In this document: positions 8,947-19,159 of the stretch, one piece after another
Layout: the number at the start of each line of letters is the position of its first letter
Position numbering within the stretch: position 1 is the stretch's first letter
NCBI GenBank assembly: GCA_963786295.1
Contig: CAWAYV010000049.1
Span: 62,001-126,000, forward strand
DNA from: JACCZX01 sp963786295
Lineage (GTDB): Bacteria > Pseudomonadota > Gammaproteobacteria > Burkholderiales > Burkholderiaceae_F
DNA: 64,000 nucleotides
Direction: 5' to 3'
The notes under the pieces: model-generated
The model's database searches: none
What the model saw: only the letters and a program-made list of their open reading frames with translations
Told to the model about the DNA's origin: nothing
Translations under genes and position numbers: made by a program

Positions 8947-11346
8947 GTGGCTTCAGGCGAACCGGTCGTGGACCGATTATCCGTGTATCCGCTGCACTGT
9001 CGTGCAGCCAACCTCGTCTCTAACAATCCAACGTTGGCCAAGTCAACTGTCACCGCTGAGCTTTTCAAGCTGTCGCTCGACCTTGGCCGCACGACGTGGT
9101 TCGGCAATCTTGCGTTCGGCTTGCTGATCGTGCTGATCTTATGGCGCGAAGATCAACTACCGGCAGCGTTGATATGGTGGTCGGTCTTGGCGGCGATCGT
9201 CGTTGCTCGCGCCTGGTATTGCCAGTATTTGTCGAACTGGATGTCGGCGCGCTCGAATCTGCTACCTCGCTCGGCGCAGGCGTATGCCGCGCTCGCTGCG
9301 CTGGAAGGCACCGCATGGGCGCTTTCATTGGTCATGCTGCCGGCGGCCAGCGAATCGGCCGCGGTGCTGCAGCTGGTGTTATCGATCGCGGTTTTGCTCG
9401 GAACGCTGCTGGCGTTTGCGCCCGCGGGCATGCCATGGGTGGCGTTCGCGATCCCACTGGGGTTCGCGCAATTGATCTTCATGTTGTCGCGCGACCTGCC
9501 GTTGCGAGACGTCACGCTTCTATCCTGGGCACTGACGATGATCGGTGCTGCGACGGCCTTTGTGTTGCTGCGCAAGGCGTTGTCGAACAACGTCGCAATG
9601 CGTACGCGCGCCAACAGTTCGGCGCGCGCGCAGGAAGCGGCGAATGCGGAGCTCAACCGCAGCCGCGAGCAATTGCGGATGGCGCTGGACGCGATTGACG
9701 CCGGTGTTGCGGATACCAACGTCTTGACCGGTGAACGGTCGTTTTCGTCGCGCTACATCCAGATCCTCGGGTATTCGGATCGTGAATCGTTTTTGCAGGC
9801 GTACAAGTTTACGGAGTCACTGCATCCGGACGATCGCGACCGCGTACGCATAGCGCGCCGCCGCCACATCGATCATGGTGCTGCGTTGCGCGAAGAATGC
9901 AGAATGCAGCGCGCCGACGGCAGTTATGTGTGGGTAATTCTGCGCGGGGAGTCGGTGCGTGGCAGCAGCGGCCGCACAACACGTCTGGTGTTTTCGATCG
10001 TCGATGACACCGAGCGCCGCGCCGCGCAGCACAAACTGGCGGAAAGCGAACGCCTTTATCGCGCGCTGGTGGAAGCGTCGCCCTCGCTTATCTGGATTTG
10101 CGACCGGTATGCGCGCCTGACGTTTGTGTCGGATCGCGCATGCCGTGACTTATACGGCTACGAACCGCGCGAGATGCTGGGCCGCTACGTCTGGGACTTT
10201 AACGCGCCGGAATTCACGCGCCGCGAGTTTCTGCGGCGCTTCTCGCCGGTGATGCACGGCAGGTCGGTGTTTGACATGGAGGCGATACAGCGGACCAAGG
10301 GTGCCGAGCCGCTGTACGTGAACATCAGCGCATTACCGATGCTGAACGATGCAGGAGAAATCGAGTCGGTGACCGGAATCTGCAGCGACATCACTGGATT
10401 GAAGCAGCGCGAACGCGAACTCAACATCGCGCTGCGCAACCAGCAGGCGGTATTCGACGCGGCCGGCGAGGGCATCGCATTCGTTCGTCGTGGGCGCATC
10501 GAAGGACCGAACGGTGCGCTGGCGCGCATGCTGGGGATGCTGCGCGATGAGTTGATTGGGCGCCCGGTCTCGGACATCCTGGCCAACGCAGGTGACTGGG
10601 AAACCATCGAACACGGCACCAGCGCGGCCGGGGTCAAGGGCGACGCGGCGATTCACGAGGTGATGCTGCGCGCGCAGGACGGACGCACGATCTGGTGCCA
10701 GCTGACTTCGCGCCAGGCTGGGGAAGCGAATTCGCGGATCCTGGTGCTGACCGACATTTCGGCGCTAAAAAAGCGCGAGGAATACGCTTGGCATCAAGCC
10801 AACCACGACGATTTGACCGGATTGCCGAATCGCCGCCTGCTGGTCGAACACGCGCGCCGTCTGCTGTCGGTGGCGCTGCGGCAACGGCGACTGGCCGCCG
10901 TTCTGGTGCTCGACTTAGACGGCTTCAAGGAATTTAACGATCTGTTTGGGCACGCCTATGGCGATGCTTTGCTGCGGCGCGTGGCGCAGCGGTTGTCCAA
11001 TGTCCTGCGAGACTACGACCTGGTTGCGCGCACCGGCGGCGACGAGTTTGTCGTGCTGTTGCCGGAGATCGATGAACCGTCGATCGCCGCGGTGGTTGCT
11101 GAAAAGCTGATCGCCGCCGCCAGCGAAAACGTCGACGTACCTGGGCGCACGGTTCGCATGCACGCCAGCGTCGGTATTGCGCTTTTTCCCGCGGATGGCC
11201 ACGACTTCGATTCGCTGCTGTCATCGGCCGACAACGCGATGTACGCCGCTAAGGCGGCCGGCAAGAACGGCTACCAGTTCGCTGGCGAAGTCGGCACCAC
11301 GGCGCCCAAGCGCGCCGGCTCCAAAGACAGCGTGCGGCTGCAATAG
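8947..11346 (+). CDS. Membrane PAS-PAS-PAS-GGDEF diguanylate cyclase
   Basis: Probable cyclic-di-GMP synthase of 799 residues from GTG 8947; a later TTG at 9034 is an alternative start. The N-terminus holds five to six hydrophobic segments (residues about 45-215). Three PAS-like regions follow: about 235-355 (RSREQLRMALDAIDAG, then a PAC-type end VFSIVDDTERR), about 360-485 (LVEASPSLIWICD), and about 490-605 (IALRNQQAVFDAAGEG). The GGDEF domain starts at DDLTGLPNRRLL, with LDLDGFKEFND and RTGGDEFVVLLP. An RDYD inhibitory-site motif stands five residues before GGDEF, so product inhibition is likely. Paralogous to the next gene. The signal sensed is unknown. Confidence 0.93.
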   Translation: MASGEPVVDRLSVYPLHCRAANLVSNNPTLAKSTVTAELFKLSLDLGRTTWFGNLAFGLLIVLILWREDQLPAALIWWSVLAAIVVARAWYCQYLSNWMSARSNLLPRSAQAYAALAALEGTAWALSLVMLPAASESAAVLQLVLSIAVLLGTLLAFAPAGMPWVAFAIPLGFAQLIFMLSRDLPLRDVTLLSWALTMIGAATAFVLLRKALSNNVAMRTRANSSARAQEAANAELNRSREQLRMALDAIDAGVADTNVLTGERSFSSRYIQILGYSDRESFLQAYKFTESLHPDDRDRVRIARRRHIDHGAALREECRMQRADGSYVWVILRGESVRGSSGRTTRLVFSIVDDTERRAAQHKLAESERLYRALVEASPSLIWICDRYARLTFVSDRACRDLYGYEPREMLGRYVWDFNAPEFTRREFLRRFSPVMHGRSVFDMEAIQRTKGAEPLYVNISALPMLNDAGEIESVTGICSDITGLKQRERELNIALRNQQAVFDAAGEGIAFVRRGRIEGPNGALARMLGMLRDELIGRPVSDILANAGDWETIEHGTSAAGVKGDAAIHEVMLRAQDGRTIWCQLTSRQAGEANSRILVLTDISALKKREEYAWHQANHDDLTGLPNRRLLVEHARRLLSVALRQRRLAAVLVLDLDGFKEFNDLFGHAYGDALLRRVAQRLSNVLRDYDLVARTGGDEFVVLLPEIDEPSIAAVVAEKLIAAASENVDVPGRTVRMHASVGIALFPADGHDFDSLLSSADNAMYAAKAAGKNGYQFAGEVGTTAPKRAGSKDSVRLQ

Positions 11347-11437
11347 CGGCCGGCGCCTAGCACGCCCGCGGGATGCGTGGGAGGCCGAATCCTCATCTTT
11401 TCGGCCTAACGCGACGCCCAATGGCGCTATGCGCCGA

Positions 11438-11457
11438 CAGTCGGCAATTGCCGACTG
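11438..11457. repeat. 20-bp perfect palindrome upstream of second GGDEF gene
   Basis: CAGTCGGCAATTGCCGACTG is identical to its reverse complement. It lies in the 173-base gap between the two diguanylate cyclase genes, 62 bases before the start codon at 11520. No T-run follows, so it is not an obvious terminator. It could be an operator for a dimeric regulator or a chance palindrome; no second copy was noticed in the window. Confidence 0.55.
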
Positions 11458-11519
11458 CGGCGGCTGACCGCTAGGATGTCACTCCACCCTGGTCGCCAGT
11501 CGCGCGCAGCGCGGTCTCT

Positions 11520-14500
11520 ATGTATTCGAGCGGAGTACCCACCGACACGCGTAGCGCTTCGCACACGCCGCCTGCACATGGCCAGTTCGATCTGCGCGTC
11601 GCGTTTGCCGCCGAGCGGCGCCTGCTGCCCGCGCTGCTGTTGATCGGTCTGGTGGCGGCGTTTGCCTCGATGCGCGCCGGTGCCAATGCGCTCGCGCTGG
11701 CCTGGCTGACGCTCTACGGAGTCAACGCGGCGATTCGGTTTCTGATCGCCACCGAATACGCGGCCGCGCCGGGCGAGGTGTTGGCGGAGACGCGTGGCGG
11801 GAAAATCTATCTGGCCACCGCGATAGCGGATGTTGTCCTGTGGACATTGATGCTCGCGCTGGTACCCAACCCCGCGGCGTTTGTGGCGGGCCCGGGCGCG
11901 TACGCGGCGGCCGGCGCCGTCTTGCTGGCGGCGCTCAGTTACGGCGGCTGGCCGCGCGTCTGGACTTTTTATGTGCTGGCCTGGGTCGGCGTGTTCGCGA
12001 TCGGTGCGCTGCGCGTACAAGGCGAAATGCCGACGTTTGTGATGGGGTTTCCGCTGTGGCTGCTGGCCGCGTGGTGGATCGGCCGCCAGCAACCGATGGC
12101 GCGCCATGTCGCGCGCACGAAGCAGCAGACCATGGCCAGCAATTTGACGCGGTTCGGTTGGCAGGCCGCGATTCACGCGATTCCGACGCCCGTGATCGTG
12201 GTGCGCAACGATCGTCTGATCGAAGTCAACCGTTCCGCGTGCGAATTTATCGGTCGCGGGGAACGCGCCCTTGTCGGTAGCTTGGTTGCCGAGTGCCTGG
12301 TGGCCGACCCGCCCGACGCGCTCGATCCCGTCAAGCATCCATCAAAGTCGAGCGTCGCCGTCGAGATCAGGCCGGCGGGCCGCACGTTCGACGGTGCGCT
12401 GTGGAATGGTCGTGTGCGCTTCATGGAACCCGGCCGCGCAGTCGTCGGTAATCGTGATTGCGCTGACCAAGGCCGCGCACGAGCCGTTTGGTCCGACTCG
12501 ATTGCTCGAAGACGCGCGCCGCTTTGCCGAATGGATGGGTGGCATGCAGGGGCTGCCGTGGTATCGCGATGAGCGCGGCATTCTCGTGCTTCCGCGCGAG
12601 TTTCCCCCGCCCACTGACCGCTTGCTGGCCAGCGACTCAACAAGTTTTCCTCTTGGCTATCTGTTGCCGGAAGGAGAACGCGCCCGCATCAACGGTATTT
12701 ATAAAGAATTCTTGCGGGCAGGGGCGGTATTCGACGAACGCATGAGTTTGCGCGACATGAGTGGCGTCGCACGCCTGGTGCGCGTCATCTGTGTTACGCG
12801 TCCGCCGATCGGCAATGCGGTGGCGCCGGTGGTCGGAACGATCGCGGCGGCAAAGGGCACACCAGAGCGCCCGGTCGAAGCGACTGCCGATCTGCTGGCG
12901 CGCCTGCCAGTGTTGGTCTGGTTGGTCGATTCGCACGGCCGGGTGGTGCATGCGCAAAGTACCGATCCAAAGCGCTGGGGGCTGCGCGCCGAGACGCGGC
13001 TGCGTCCGCAGTGGGACGAGGCGTTCGAGTTCAAGAGCGAATCGCGCGCCGCGATGTTGAACGCGCTGCAGAAGTCGCTCGACGGCACGCCGGTGTTCGA
13101 CGTCGTCAACGCACGCACCAGCCGGTCGGGCGGGCGCTTGGCTTTACGCAGTCACTTCGTGCCTTACACCAGCCATGACCCGAGCAAGAAGCTGCAGGCG
13201 GTGCTGGTGCTCGACACGATCGCATCGCATACCGAATTGATTGAGCTCGATCGATTGAAGCGCAGCAAGTCACAATACAAGTCGCTGGTCGAAGCGTCGG
13301 CCAATCTGATCTGGGCGTGCAACGACAAATTCATCATTACGTTCGTCAGCCGCCGTGCGACGCGCGAGATCTACGGCTACGAGACGCGCGAGCTGATCGG
13401 CCGCTCGATCGAAGTACTGCTTCCGACCGATATCGATCAGCCTGCGGTCGGTGCTGCGTTCGCGGCGCTGCGCGAGGGTAAGCCGATTCGCGATCTCGAA
13501 GCCGTGCATATGACACAAGGCGGCCGGCGCTTGATTGTGTCGATCAGCGCGGCGCCGCTGCGTCGGCCCGACGGCACGTTCGCCGGCGTAATCGGCATGA
13601 ATGCGGATTTGACCGCCTTGAAATCGCGCGAGCGGCGGCTGTCGGAGGCGTTGCGCGTCGAGCGTACCGTACTCGACTCGGCGGGTCAGGCGATCGCGGT
13701 CGTCAAGCTGGGCACTGTGCAAAGGTGCAACGATGCATTCCTGCGCCTAGTGGGCTTGCCGCCGGATGAGCTGGCACGCACACAGCTGTCCGAGTGCCTG
13801 TTGGAGGCCGACGACTGGCGCGATGTCACCCAAGCGGCCGAAGAGGCAGGCACGCGCGATCAGGCTGTGGTGCGCGAGTTGCGCGTGCAGCGCGGTGCCA
13901 AGCTCGCGCATGCGATGGGCTCGGGCGAGGGTGCTGCCTGGTGCCAGGTCACCGCACGCTCGATCGCCCCGGGCGAATTCGTGCTCGTGATCGCCGATAT
14001 CGACACGCTGAAGCAGCGCGAAGCCAACGCACTGCACGAAGCGCAACACGATGAGCTCACCGGCCTTCCGAATCGACGCCTACTGGCGGAACGCGCCGCC
14101 GCAGCGTTGGCGACTTCCGAGCTGCGCCACGTCAGTTGCGCGGTCCTCGCGGTCGATCTCGATGGTTTCAAGGACATTAACGATCAGTACGGCCACGAAG
14201 TCGGCGACTTGATGTTGCGCGAAATTGCGGTGCGATTGACGCGCGTGATGCGGCCGCAGGACACGGTGGCGCGCCGTGGCGGCGATGAGTTTGCAGTGCT
14301 GGCGCCCGATGTTGGTGCGCGGCTTGAGGTGGAAAAAATTACGCTGCGGCTGCTGCAGGCGATCTCGCAGCCGGTGATATTGCCCGGCGAAGCGCTGGGC
14401 GAGGCGGCGGGTACGCTGCCGCCGTTAACGGTGTCCGCCAGCATCGGGGTGGCCCTGGCGCCCGAGCAAGGGCGCGATCTCGAGCGCCTGCTGCAACTGG

Positions 14501-14619
14501 CAGACCTTGCGATGTACGACGCGAAGCTAAGGGGCAAGAACCGGTTCGCGTTCGCGCACAACGCCGGTTTGCCGAACAACGTCACGCCGCTCGTACCGCG
14601 CGCCACGCGCAACGCATAG
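11520..14619 (+). CDS. Membrane PAS-GGDEF diguanylate cyclase (one frameshift)
   Basis: Second tandem GGDEF protein, about 1030 residues if one frameshift near 12438 is corrected. The first frame (from ATG 11520) encodes five or so hydrophobic helices (residues about 35-190) and a PAS-like start (IHAIPTPVIVVRNDRLIEVN). The second frame carries the rest: a divergent sensory region with FVPYTSHDPSKK, then LVEASANLIWACND and LSEALRVERTVLDSAGQ. The GGDEF domain follows with DELTGLPNRRLL, VDLDGFKDIND and RRGGDEFAVLAP. RPQD stands five residues before GGDEF, matching the c-di-GMP inhibitory site. From the second PAS on, it aligns segment by segment with the upstream gene, while the N-terminal half differs. 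The frameshift may be an error. Confidence 0.88.
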
Positions 14620-14722
14620 CAAGGGTCTGCGCGCAATCAGCGGGGCAGGTCTGCGGCTTGCTTTTGTACGCGGGCCGCCGCGCCGCCCGAAGGCGGTCCG
14701 CCTAACTAATCAGTGAAATTTC

Positions 14723-15427
14723 ATGCTCATTGTTCGCCGCAGCGATGAACGCGGCTATGCCGATCACGGTTGGCTGCAAACGTTTCACAGCTTTTCGTTC
14801 GCCGATTACCGAGATCCCGATCACATGGGCTTTGGACCGCTGCGGGTGATCAACGAAGATCGGATTGCCCCGGGCATGGGCTTCGGAGCGCACAGTCATC
14901 ACGATATGGAAATCATCACCTACGTATTGGATGGCGAGCTTTCGCACAAGGACAGCATCGGACATGGCGCAGCCGCCGCGGTGATCCGGCCCGGCGACGT
15001 GCAACGGATGAGCGCCGGCACCGGAGTGCGGCATTCGGAATTCAATCAATCCGCACAGACCACGCACCTGTTGCAGATCTGGATCGAGCCGAACGTGCGG
15101 GGCATTGTCCCTAGCTATGAGGAAAAGCGCTTCGGCGCGGAAGAAAAGCGTGGGCGTTTGCGGCTCGTTGCTTCACCGGATGGCGCCGAAGGCTCAGTGA
15201 AGATTCATCAAGACGCGCGCCTATATATCGGCTCGTTTACCGGCGACGAGAGCGCGGCACTGCCACTGGAAAAAGGCCGCCGTGCGTACGTGCACGTCGC
15301 GCGCGGCGAGGTTGACGTCAACGCGACGCGTCTGCTGACCGGGGACGCTGCCAAACTCGAAGATGCCGATAGCATTCGGCTGGTCAACGGACATGAAGCC
15401 GAAATCTTGGTGTTCGATTTGCCATGA
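14723..15427 (+). CDS. Pirin family protein (YhaK-like bicupin)
   Basis: 234-residue bicupin, the usual length for bacterial pirins. The N-terminal cupin has the metal-binding set HSHHDMEIITYVLDGELSHKDS (His, His and Glu) followed by the late histidine in GVRHSEFNQS. The start MLIVRRSDERGYADHGWLQTFHSFSFADYRDP is characteristic. Some pirins have quercetinase activity or act as redox-sensitive regulators; the role here is open. It is followed 22 bases later by doxX on the same strand, so the two are probably cotranscribed. Confidence 0.93.
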   Translation: MLIVRRSDERGYADHGWLQTFHSFSFADYRDPDHMGFGPLRVINEDRIAPGMGFGAHSHHDMEIITYVLDGELSHKDSIGHGAAAAVIRPGDVQRMSAGTGVRHSEFNQSAQTTHLLQIWIEPNVRGIVPSYEEKRFGAEEKRGRLRLVASPDGAEGSVKIHQDARLYIGSFTGDESAALPLEKGRRAYVHVARGEVDVNATRLLTGDAAKLEDADSIRLVNGHEAEILVFDLP

Positions 15428-15449
15428 ATAATTCTTGAACGGAGCGACG

Positions 15450-15849
15450 ATGAATGCCTATTCCGATGCGCTGAGCTTGATCGGCCGGATTTTTCTCGCG
15501 GTCATTTTTTTGGTGTCCGGTTTCGGCAAGGTCGGCGGTTTCGAAGGGGTGGTCGGTGCGATCGCGTCAAAGGGCTTTCCGATGCCTCAAGTATTCGCCG
15601 TCGCGACCATCGTCATAGAACTCGGCGTCGCGCTTGATGCTTGTCTTCGGCTGGAAGGCGCGTTGGGCCGCGTTCCTGCTCGCGGTATTTACTGCGATCG
15701 TCACGTTCTTCTTCCACAACTTCTGGGCAGTGCCCGAAGCGCAGAAAGTGATGGAGCAGATCATGTTCTTGAAGAATCTGGCGCTGATCGGGGGATTGCT
15801 GCTGGTGATGGCCTTTGGTCCGGGGCGGTTGAGCGTCGACAAACGTTAG
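15450..15849 (+). CDS. DoxX family membrane protein (one frameshift)
   Basis: Small four-helix inner-membrane protein. Start ATG 15450 has GGAG at 15441-15444; the earlier TTG at 15435 lacks a site. The first frame gives SLIGRIFLAVIFLVSGFGKVGGF through IVIELGVAL. The second, entered by dropping one T of the TT at 15634-15635, gives MLVFGWKARWAAFLLAVFTAIVTFFFHNFW and the C-terminus. The joined protein is about 132 residues, normal for DoxX. As written, the first frame runs on to 15956 with an unrelated tail. DoxX proteins are thought to act in membrane redox or thiosulfate and stress responses; no specific role can be given. The 3' end overlaps the esterase gene by 4 bases. Confidence 0.85.
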
Positions 15850-16514
15850 GCCAGGACTCGCTTCAGAAACGCGGCGATATCGCGGATCTCCTGCTCATTC
15901 ACCGAGTGCGGCATCGGATACTGATGCCACTCGACTGCATAGCCGGCCGCTCTTAGAGCATCGCGCGAAGCGGCGCCGCGCTCGAGCGGCACGATCGGAT
16001 CCGACGTGCCGTGCGCCATGAAGATCGGCACGCCGACACTTGCCAAGTGGCGTTCCTGAGCGAAGCTATCTGCCAGCGGCAGATAGCAGGACAACGCGAT
16101 GATTGCGGCCAGCGGCTCCGGCTGGCGCAGCCCGGTCTGCAAAGCGATCGCGCCGCCTTGCGAAAAGCCTGCGAGCACGATGCGTGATCTTGCAACGCCG
16201 CGCTCGGCCTCACGCGCGATCAGCGCTTCGACCTGCTGCTGCGACGCGCGTATTCCTTTTTCGTCCTCGCGGCGAAGAAGATCAACATTGACAATGTCGT
16301 ACCACGCACGCATCACGGCGCCGCCATTGATCGTTACCGGCATCGTCGCAGCATGCGGAAACACGTAACGCGCCGCCGGCGCGCCGAGCGCCTGCAACTC
16401 GCGCACGACCGGTACAAAGTCATAACCGTCGGCACCGAGGCCATGCAGCCAGATCACGGTGGCCGACGGCGACGGGTGCGTCTGCAGCTCAACGCATTCG
16501 AGCAGCGTGTTCAC
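15846..16514 (-). CDS. Alpha/beta-hydrolase, carboxylesterase/phospholipase family
   Basis: 222-residue cytosolic serine hydrolase of the small carboxylesterase (EstB-like) family. Visible triad: Ser118 in GFSQGG, Asp172 in GTSDPIVP and His203 in PMPHSVNEQE. The oxyanion region is IWLHGLGADGYDF. It cleaves short acyl esters in vitro in characterised relatives; the natural substrate is unknown. Its start overlaps the stop of mog by 4 bases, so it is the last gene of a darP-mog-esterase operon with translational coupling. Confidence 0.92.
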   Translation of the reverse strand: MNTLLECVELQTHPSPSATVIWLHGLGADGYDFVPVVRELQALGAPAARYVFPHAATMPVTINGGAVMRAWYDIVNVDLLRREDEKGIRASQQQVEALIAREAERGVARSRIVLAGFSQGGAIALQTGLRQPEPLAAIIALSCYLPLADSFAQERHLASVGVPIFMAHGTSDPIVPLERGAASRDALRAAGYAVEWHQYPMPHSVNEQEIRDIAAFLKRVLA

Positions 16515-17128
16515 GCGCCGGCCTTTAGCGCGGACTTCGGCCGGAATGACTTAACCACCGCGTCGTGAGTCTCGATATACGGCCCGCCTATCAGATCGAT
16601 GCAGTACGGCACGGCAGAAAAAATGCCATGCACGTTCGACTCACCGGCGGGCGACTTCAAACCCTCCAGTGTTTCTGTGATCGCTTTCGGCTGGCCCGGC
16701 AAGTTCAGAATCAGCGCTGCGTGGTTACCGGTCTCACGCAGCACTCCCACTTGGCGCGACAAAATCGCGGTGGGCACGAACTCGAGCGAGATGCGGCGCA
16801 TCTGCTCACCAAAGCCTGGCATCACGCGTGTCGCGACGGCAAGCGTGGCTTCGGGCGTCACGTCTCGCCGGGCCGGACCCGTACCGCCGGTGGTTAGCAC
16901 CAGGTCGCAACCGACGTCATCGACGAGTTCGATCAATGCCTGCTCGATCGTCGATCGGTCATCGGCAATCAGGCGCTGATGCGTTTGAAACGGTGTTTTC
17001 AGCGCGCGCGAGAACCACTGCTGCAGTCCGGGCAGCCCCTGGTCGACGTAGATGCCTTGCGAGGCGCGATCGGAGATCGATACCAAGCCCAAAATGAGTT
17101 CGTTCGCGAATGCGCGTGTAGCCTTCAT
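16511..17128 (-). CDS. mog: Molybdopterin adenylyltransferase
   Basis: Adenylylates molybdopterin before molybdenum insertion in molybdenum-cofactor synthesis. Family marks: GLVSISDRASQGIYVDQG at the N-terminus, the nucleotide-binding TTGGTGPARRDVTPEAT, and the late NLPGQPKA loop. Length (205) is typical of MogA. It overlaps darP by 4 bases upstream and the esterase by 4 bases downstream. No other molybdenum-cofactor genes are in the window. Confidence 0.94.
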   Translation of the reverse strand: MKATRAFANELILGLVSISDRASQGIYVDQGLPGLQQWFSRALKTPFQTHQRLIADDRSTIEQALIELVDDVGCDLVLTTGGTGPARRDVTPEATLAVATRVMPGFGEQMRRISLEFVPTAILSRQVGVLRETGNHAALILNLPGQPKAITETLEGLKSPAGESNVHGIFSAVPYCIDLIGGPYIETHDAVVKSFRPKSALKAGA

Positions 17129-17664
17129 TGCCCTGCGGTGCGATCGCGCAATTCGTTTTCCAGATGCCGATTTTCCAGGTGCGAATACAAGCGGCGGTAA
17201 AGCTCACGCGTGTGCTTCGGCGGCTGCTGCAACTGTCGCTCACGCCGCGATGCGCGGATCGCAGAGCGCAGCCATTGCGCCTCGGCGTCCGGATGCTCGG
17301 CAATGAATGCAGTCAACGCTGCGTCGTCGTCGAGCAATCGGTCGCGCCATGCCTCGGCCCGGTGCATCAGCGACACCGCGGCGCGTGATTCCCCGGTGAC
17401 TCTCTCGAGTGCCGCACGAATCGCATCGGCGTCGGCCCGGCGCATCAGCTTGCCCAGGTACTGCATGTGGCGCCGCCGCGCTTCATGGCTCGTCACACGG
17501 TGGGCAAAGTCGACGGCTTCACGAAGTTCATCGGACAGGTCGAGCCGCGCAAACTGATCGTGGCTCAACTCGACGAGCCGCTCGCCGAGCGTCTGCAGCG
17601 CGTGCATTTGCCTTTTGCGCTCGGTTTTGCTCGGTCGATCGTCGCTATCCGCCATTGGCGCCAT
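17125..17664 (-). CDS. darP: Ribosome-associated protein DarP/YjgA (DUF615)
   Basis: Small basic protein that in E. coli acts in late assembly of the 50S ribosomal subunit. It has the N-terminal PSKTERKRQMHALQTLGERLVELS segment and the conserved ARRRHMQYLGKLMRR, typical of DUF615. The 179-residue length is normal. A second ATG three codons in (17655) is a possible start. First gene of the darP-mog-esterase operon and divergent from pmbA with only 36 bases between starts, a conserved neighbour arrangement in betaproteobacteria. Confidence 0.94.
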   Translation of the reverse strand: MAPMADSDDRPSKTERKRQMHALQTLGERLVELSHDQFARLDLSDELREAVDFAHRVTSHEARRRHMQYLGKLMRRADADAIRAALERVTGESRAAVSLMHRAEAWRDRLLDDDAALTAFIAEHPDAEAQWLRSAIRASRRERQLQQPPKHTRELYRRLYSHLENRHLENELRDRTAGQ

Positions 17665-17700
17665 CGTTGGCTATCATACCCAGTGAAATTAGCGAGCGAC

Positions 17701-19047
17701 GTGACTCCATTTAACCTCTCCGATCAGCGCCTGCGCGAACTTGCGCTGGACGCCATCACGCATGCTCGATCTCTCGGTGCCAGCGACGCTTCGTGCGAAG
17801 TCAGCGAATCGATCGGGCTGTCGGTGTCGGTGCGCAAGAAGAAAGTCGAGACGATCGAGCGCACGCGCGACAAGGGTCTCGGCATAACCGTCTACATCGG
17901 TAAGCGTCGCGGCAATGCTTCGACGTCTGACTTTGCACGCCCGGCGCTACAACAAGCGGTCGAAGCGGCGCACAACATTGCGCGCTTCACGGCCGAGGAC
18001 GAGGCCGCCGGCCTGCCCGACCCCGACACTCTACAGCGTGCTCCGCGCGATCTCGATCTGTTTCACCCCTGGTCGATCGACACTGGCGAAGCCATCAAGC
18101 TGGCGCAGCGTTGTGAAGCAGCGGCGTTCGCGGTCAGTCCGCAAATCGTCAACTCCGAGGGTGCCAACGTCTACACGTCGTCGGGGCACTTCGTTCTCGC
18201 AAATACACAGCAGTTTGTCGGTGGGTATGCGTATTCGCGGCATTCGATCTCGGTCGCCCCGATTGCGCGCGACCAAAACGGCATGCAGCGCGACGACTGG
18301 TATTCGTCGTCGCGCATTGCCGATGAGTTGGCGTCGCCGGAATCGGTCGGCGATTACGCGGCGCGGCGCGTGCTTGCGCGCTTGTCTGCTCGTCAGTTGA
18401 AGACACGGCAGTGCCCAGTGCTGTTCGAAGCACCGCTTGCGTGCGGGCTGCTGGGAAATTTTGTACAAGCCGCGAGCGGCGGGGCACTTTATCGAAATGC
18501 TTCCTTCCTCGTCGACTCGCTCGGTAAGTCGGTCTTTTCGGATCACATCACGCTGCACGAAGACCCGTATCTGCCGCAAGGCCCCGGCTCGAGCCCGTTC
18601 GACGAAGAAGGCGTGCGCGGCATCAAGCGTGACGTCGTTGCCGGCGGGGTGCTGACCGGTTATTTTCTTTCGAGCTACTCGGCGCGCAAGCTCGGCATGC
18701 AATCGACCGGCAACTCCGGCGGGTCGTACAACTTTGAAATCAGGTCGAGCGCAACACGGCGCAACGATGATCTATCCGGAATGGTGCGACGTCTGGGCAC
18801 CGGCTTGCTGGTGACCGACCTGATCGGCCAGGGCGTCAACTACGTGAGCGGCGATTATTCGCGCGGAGCGAGCGGCTTCTGGGTCGAGGGCGGAGAAATT
18901 CGCTACCCGGTCGAGGAAATTACGGTGGCGGGTAACCTGCGCGACATGTATCGCAACATCGTTGCTGTCGGCAACGATCAAGTCGTCCGTGGCAGCAAGG
19001 TCAGCGGCTCTTTGCTGATCGACGGCATGACCGTCGGCGGCGCGTAG
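17701..19047 (+). CDS. pmbA: Metalloprotease PmbA (TldE), TldD partner
   Basis: TldD and TldE/PmbA form a complex that degrades small peptides and matures microcins and other modified peptides. Start GTG 17701 gives VTPFNLSDQRLREL, matching the family N-terminus and 448 residues; an in-frame GTG at 17683 is also possible. Family marks: SVSVRKKKVETIERTRDKG, and the C-terminal GVNYVSGDYSRGASGFWVEGGEI region. PmbA lacks the TldD catalytic metal motif, as here. TldD is not in the window. TATCAT at 17672-17677 could be the -10 element, close to the start. Confidence 0.94.
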   Translation: MTPFNLSDQRLRELALDAITHARSLGASDASCEVSESIGLSVSVRKKKVETIERTRDKGLGITVYIGKRRGNASTSDFARPALQQAVEAAHNIARFTAEDEAAGLPDPDTLQRAPRDLDLFHPWSIDTGEAIKLAQRCEAAAFAVSPQIVNSEGANVYTSSGHFVLANTQQFVGGYAYSRHSISVAPIARDQNGMQRDDWYSSSRIADELASPESVGDYAARRVLARLSARQLKTRQCPVLFEAPLACGLLGNFVQAASGGALYRNASFLVDSLGKSVFSDHITLHEDPYLPQGPGSSPFDEEGVRGIKRDVVAGGVLTGYFLSSYSARKLGMQSTGNSGGSYNFEIRSSATRRNDDLSGMVRRLGTGLLVTDLIGQGVNYVSGDYSRGASGFWVEGGEIRYPVEEITVAGNLRDMYRNIVAVGNDQVVRGSKVSGSLLIDGMTVGGA

Positions 19048-19068
19048 AAACCCTGAACGTCGCTTGGC

Positions 19069-19096
19069 TTGCGCGGTATATGCCCGCGACTACACT
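19069..19096 (+). promoter_or_regulatory. Possible sigma70 promoter of takP-like gene
   Basis: TACACT at 19091-19096 with TTGCGC at 19069-19074, spacer 16. It starts 22 bases after the pmbA stop and would give a leader of about 55 bases ending in the CAGGAGA ribosome site of the TRAP binding protein. By eye only. Confidence 0.35.
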
Positions 19097-19159
19097 TGCA
19101 CACCGAGCGTGGAAAGGGCGACCGCCGCGCGTTCGAAGCACGTAAAACAGGAGACAACA

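Noticed and set aside
14683..14696. CCGCC-CGAA-GGCGG hairpin after the second GGDEF gene
   Set aside because: Short stem without a T-run; not enough for a terminator call.
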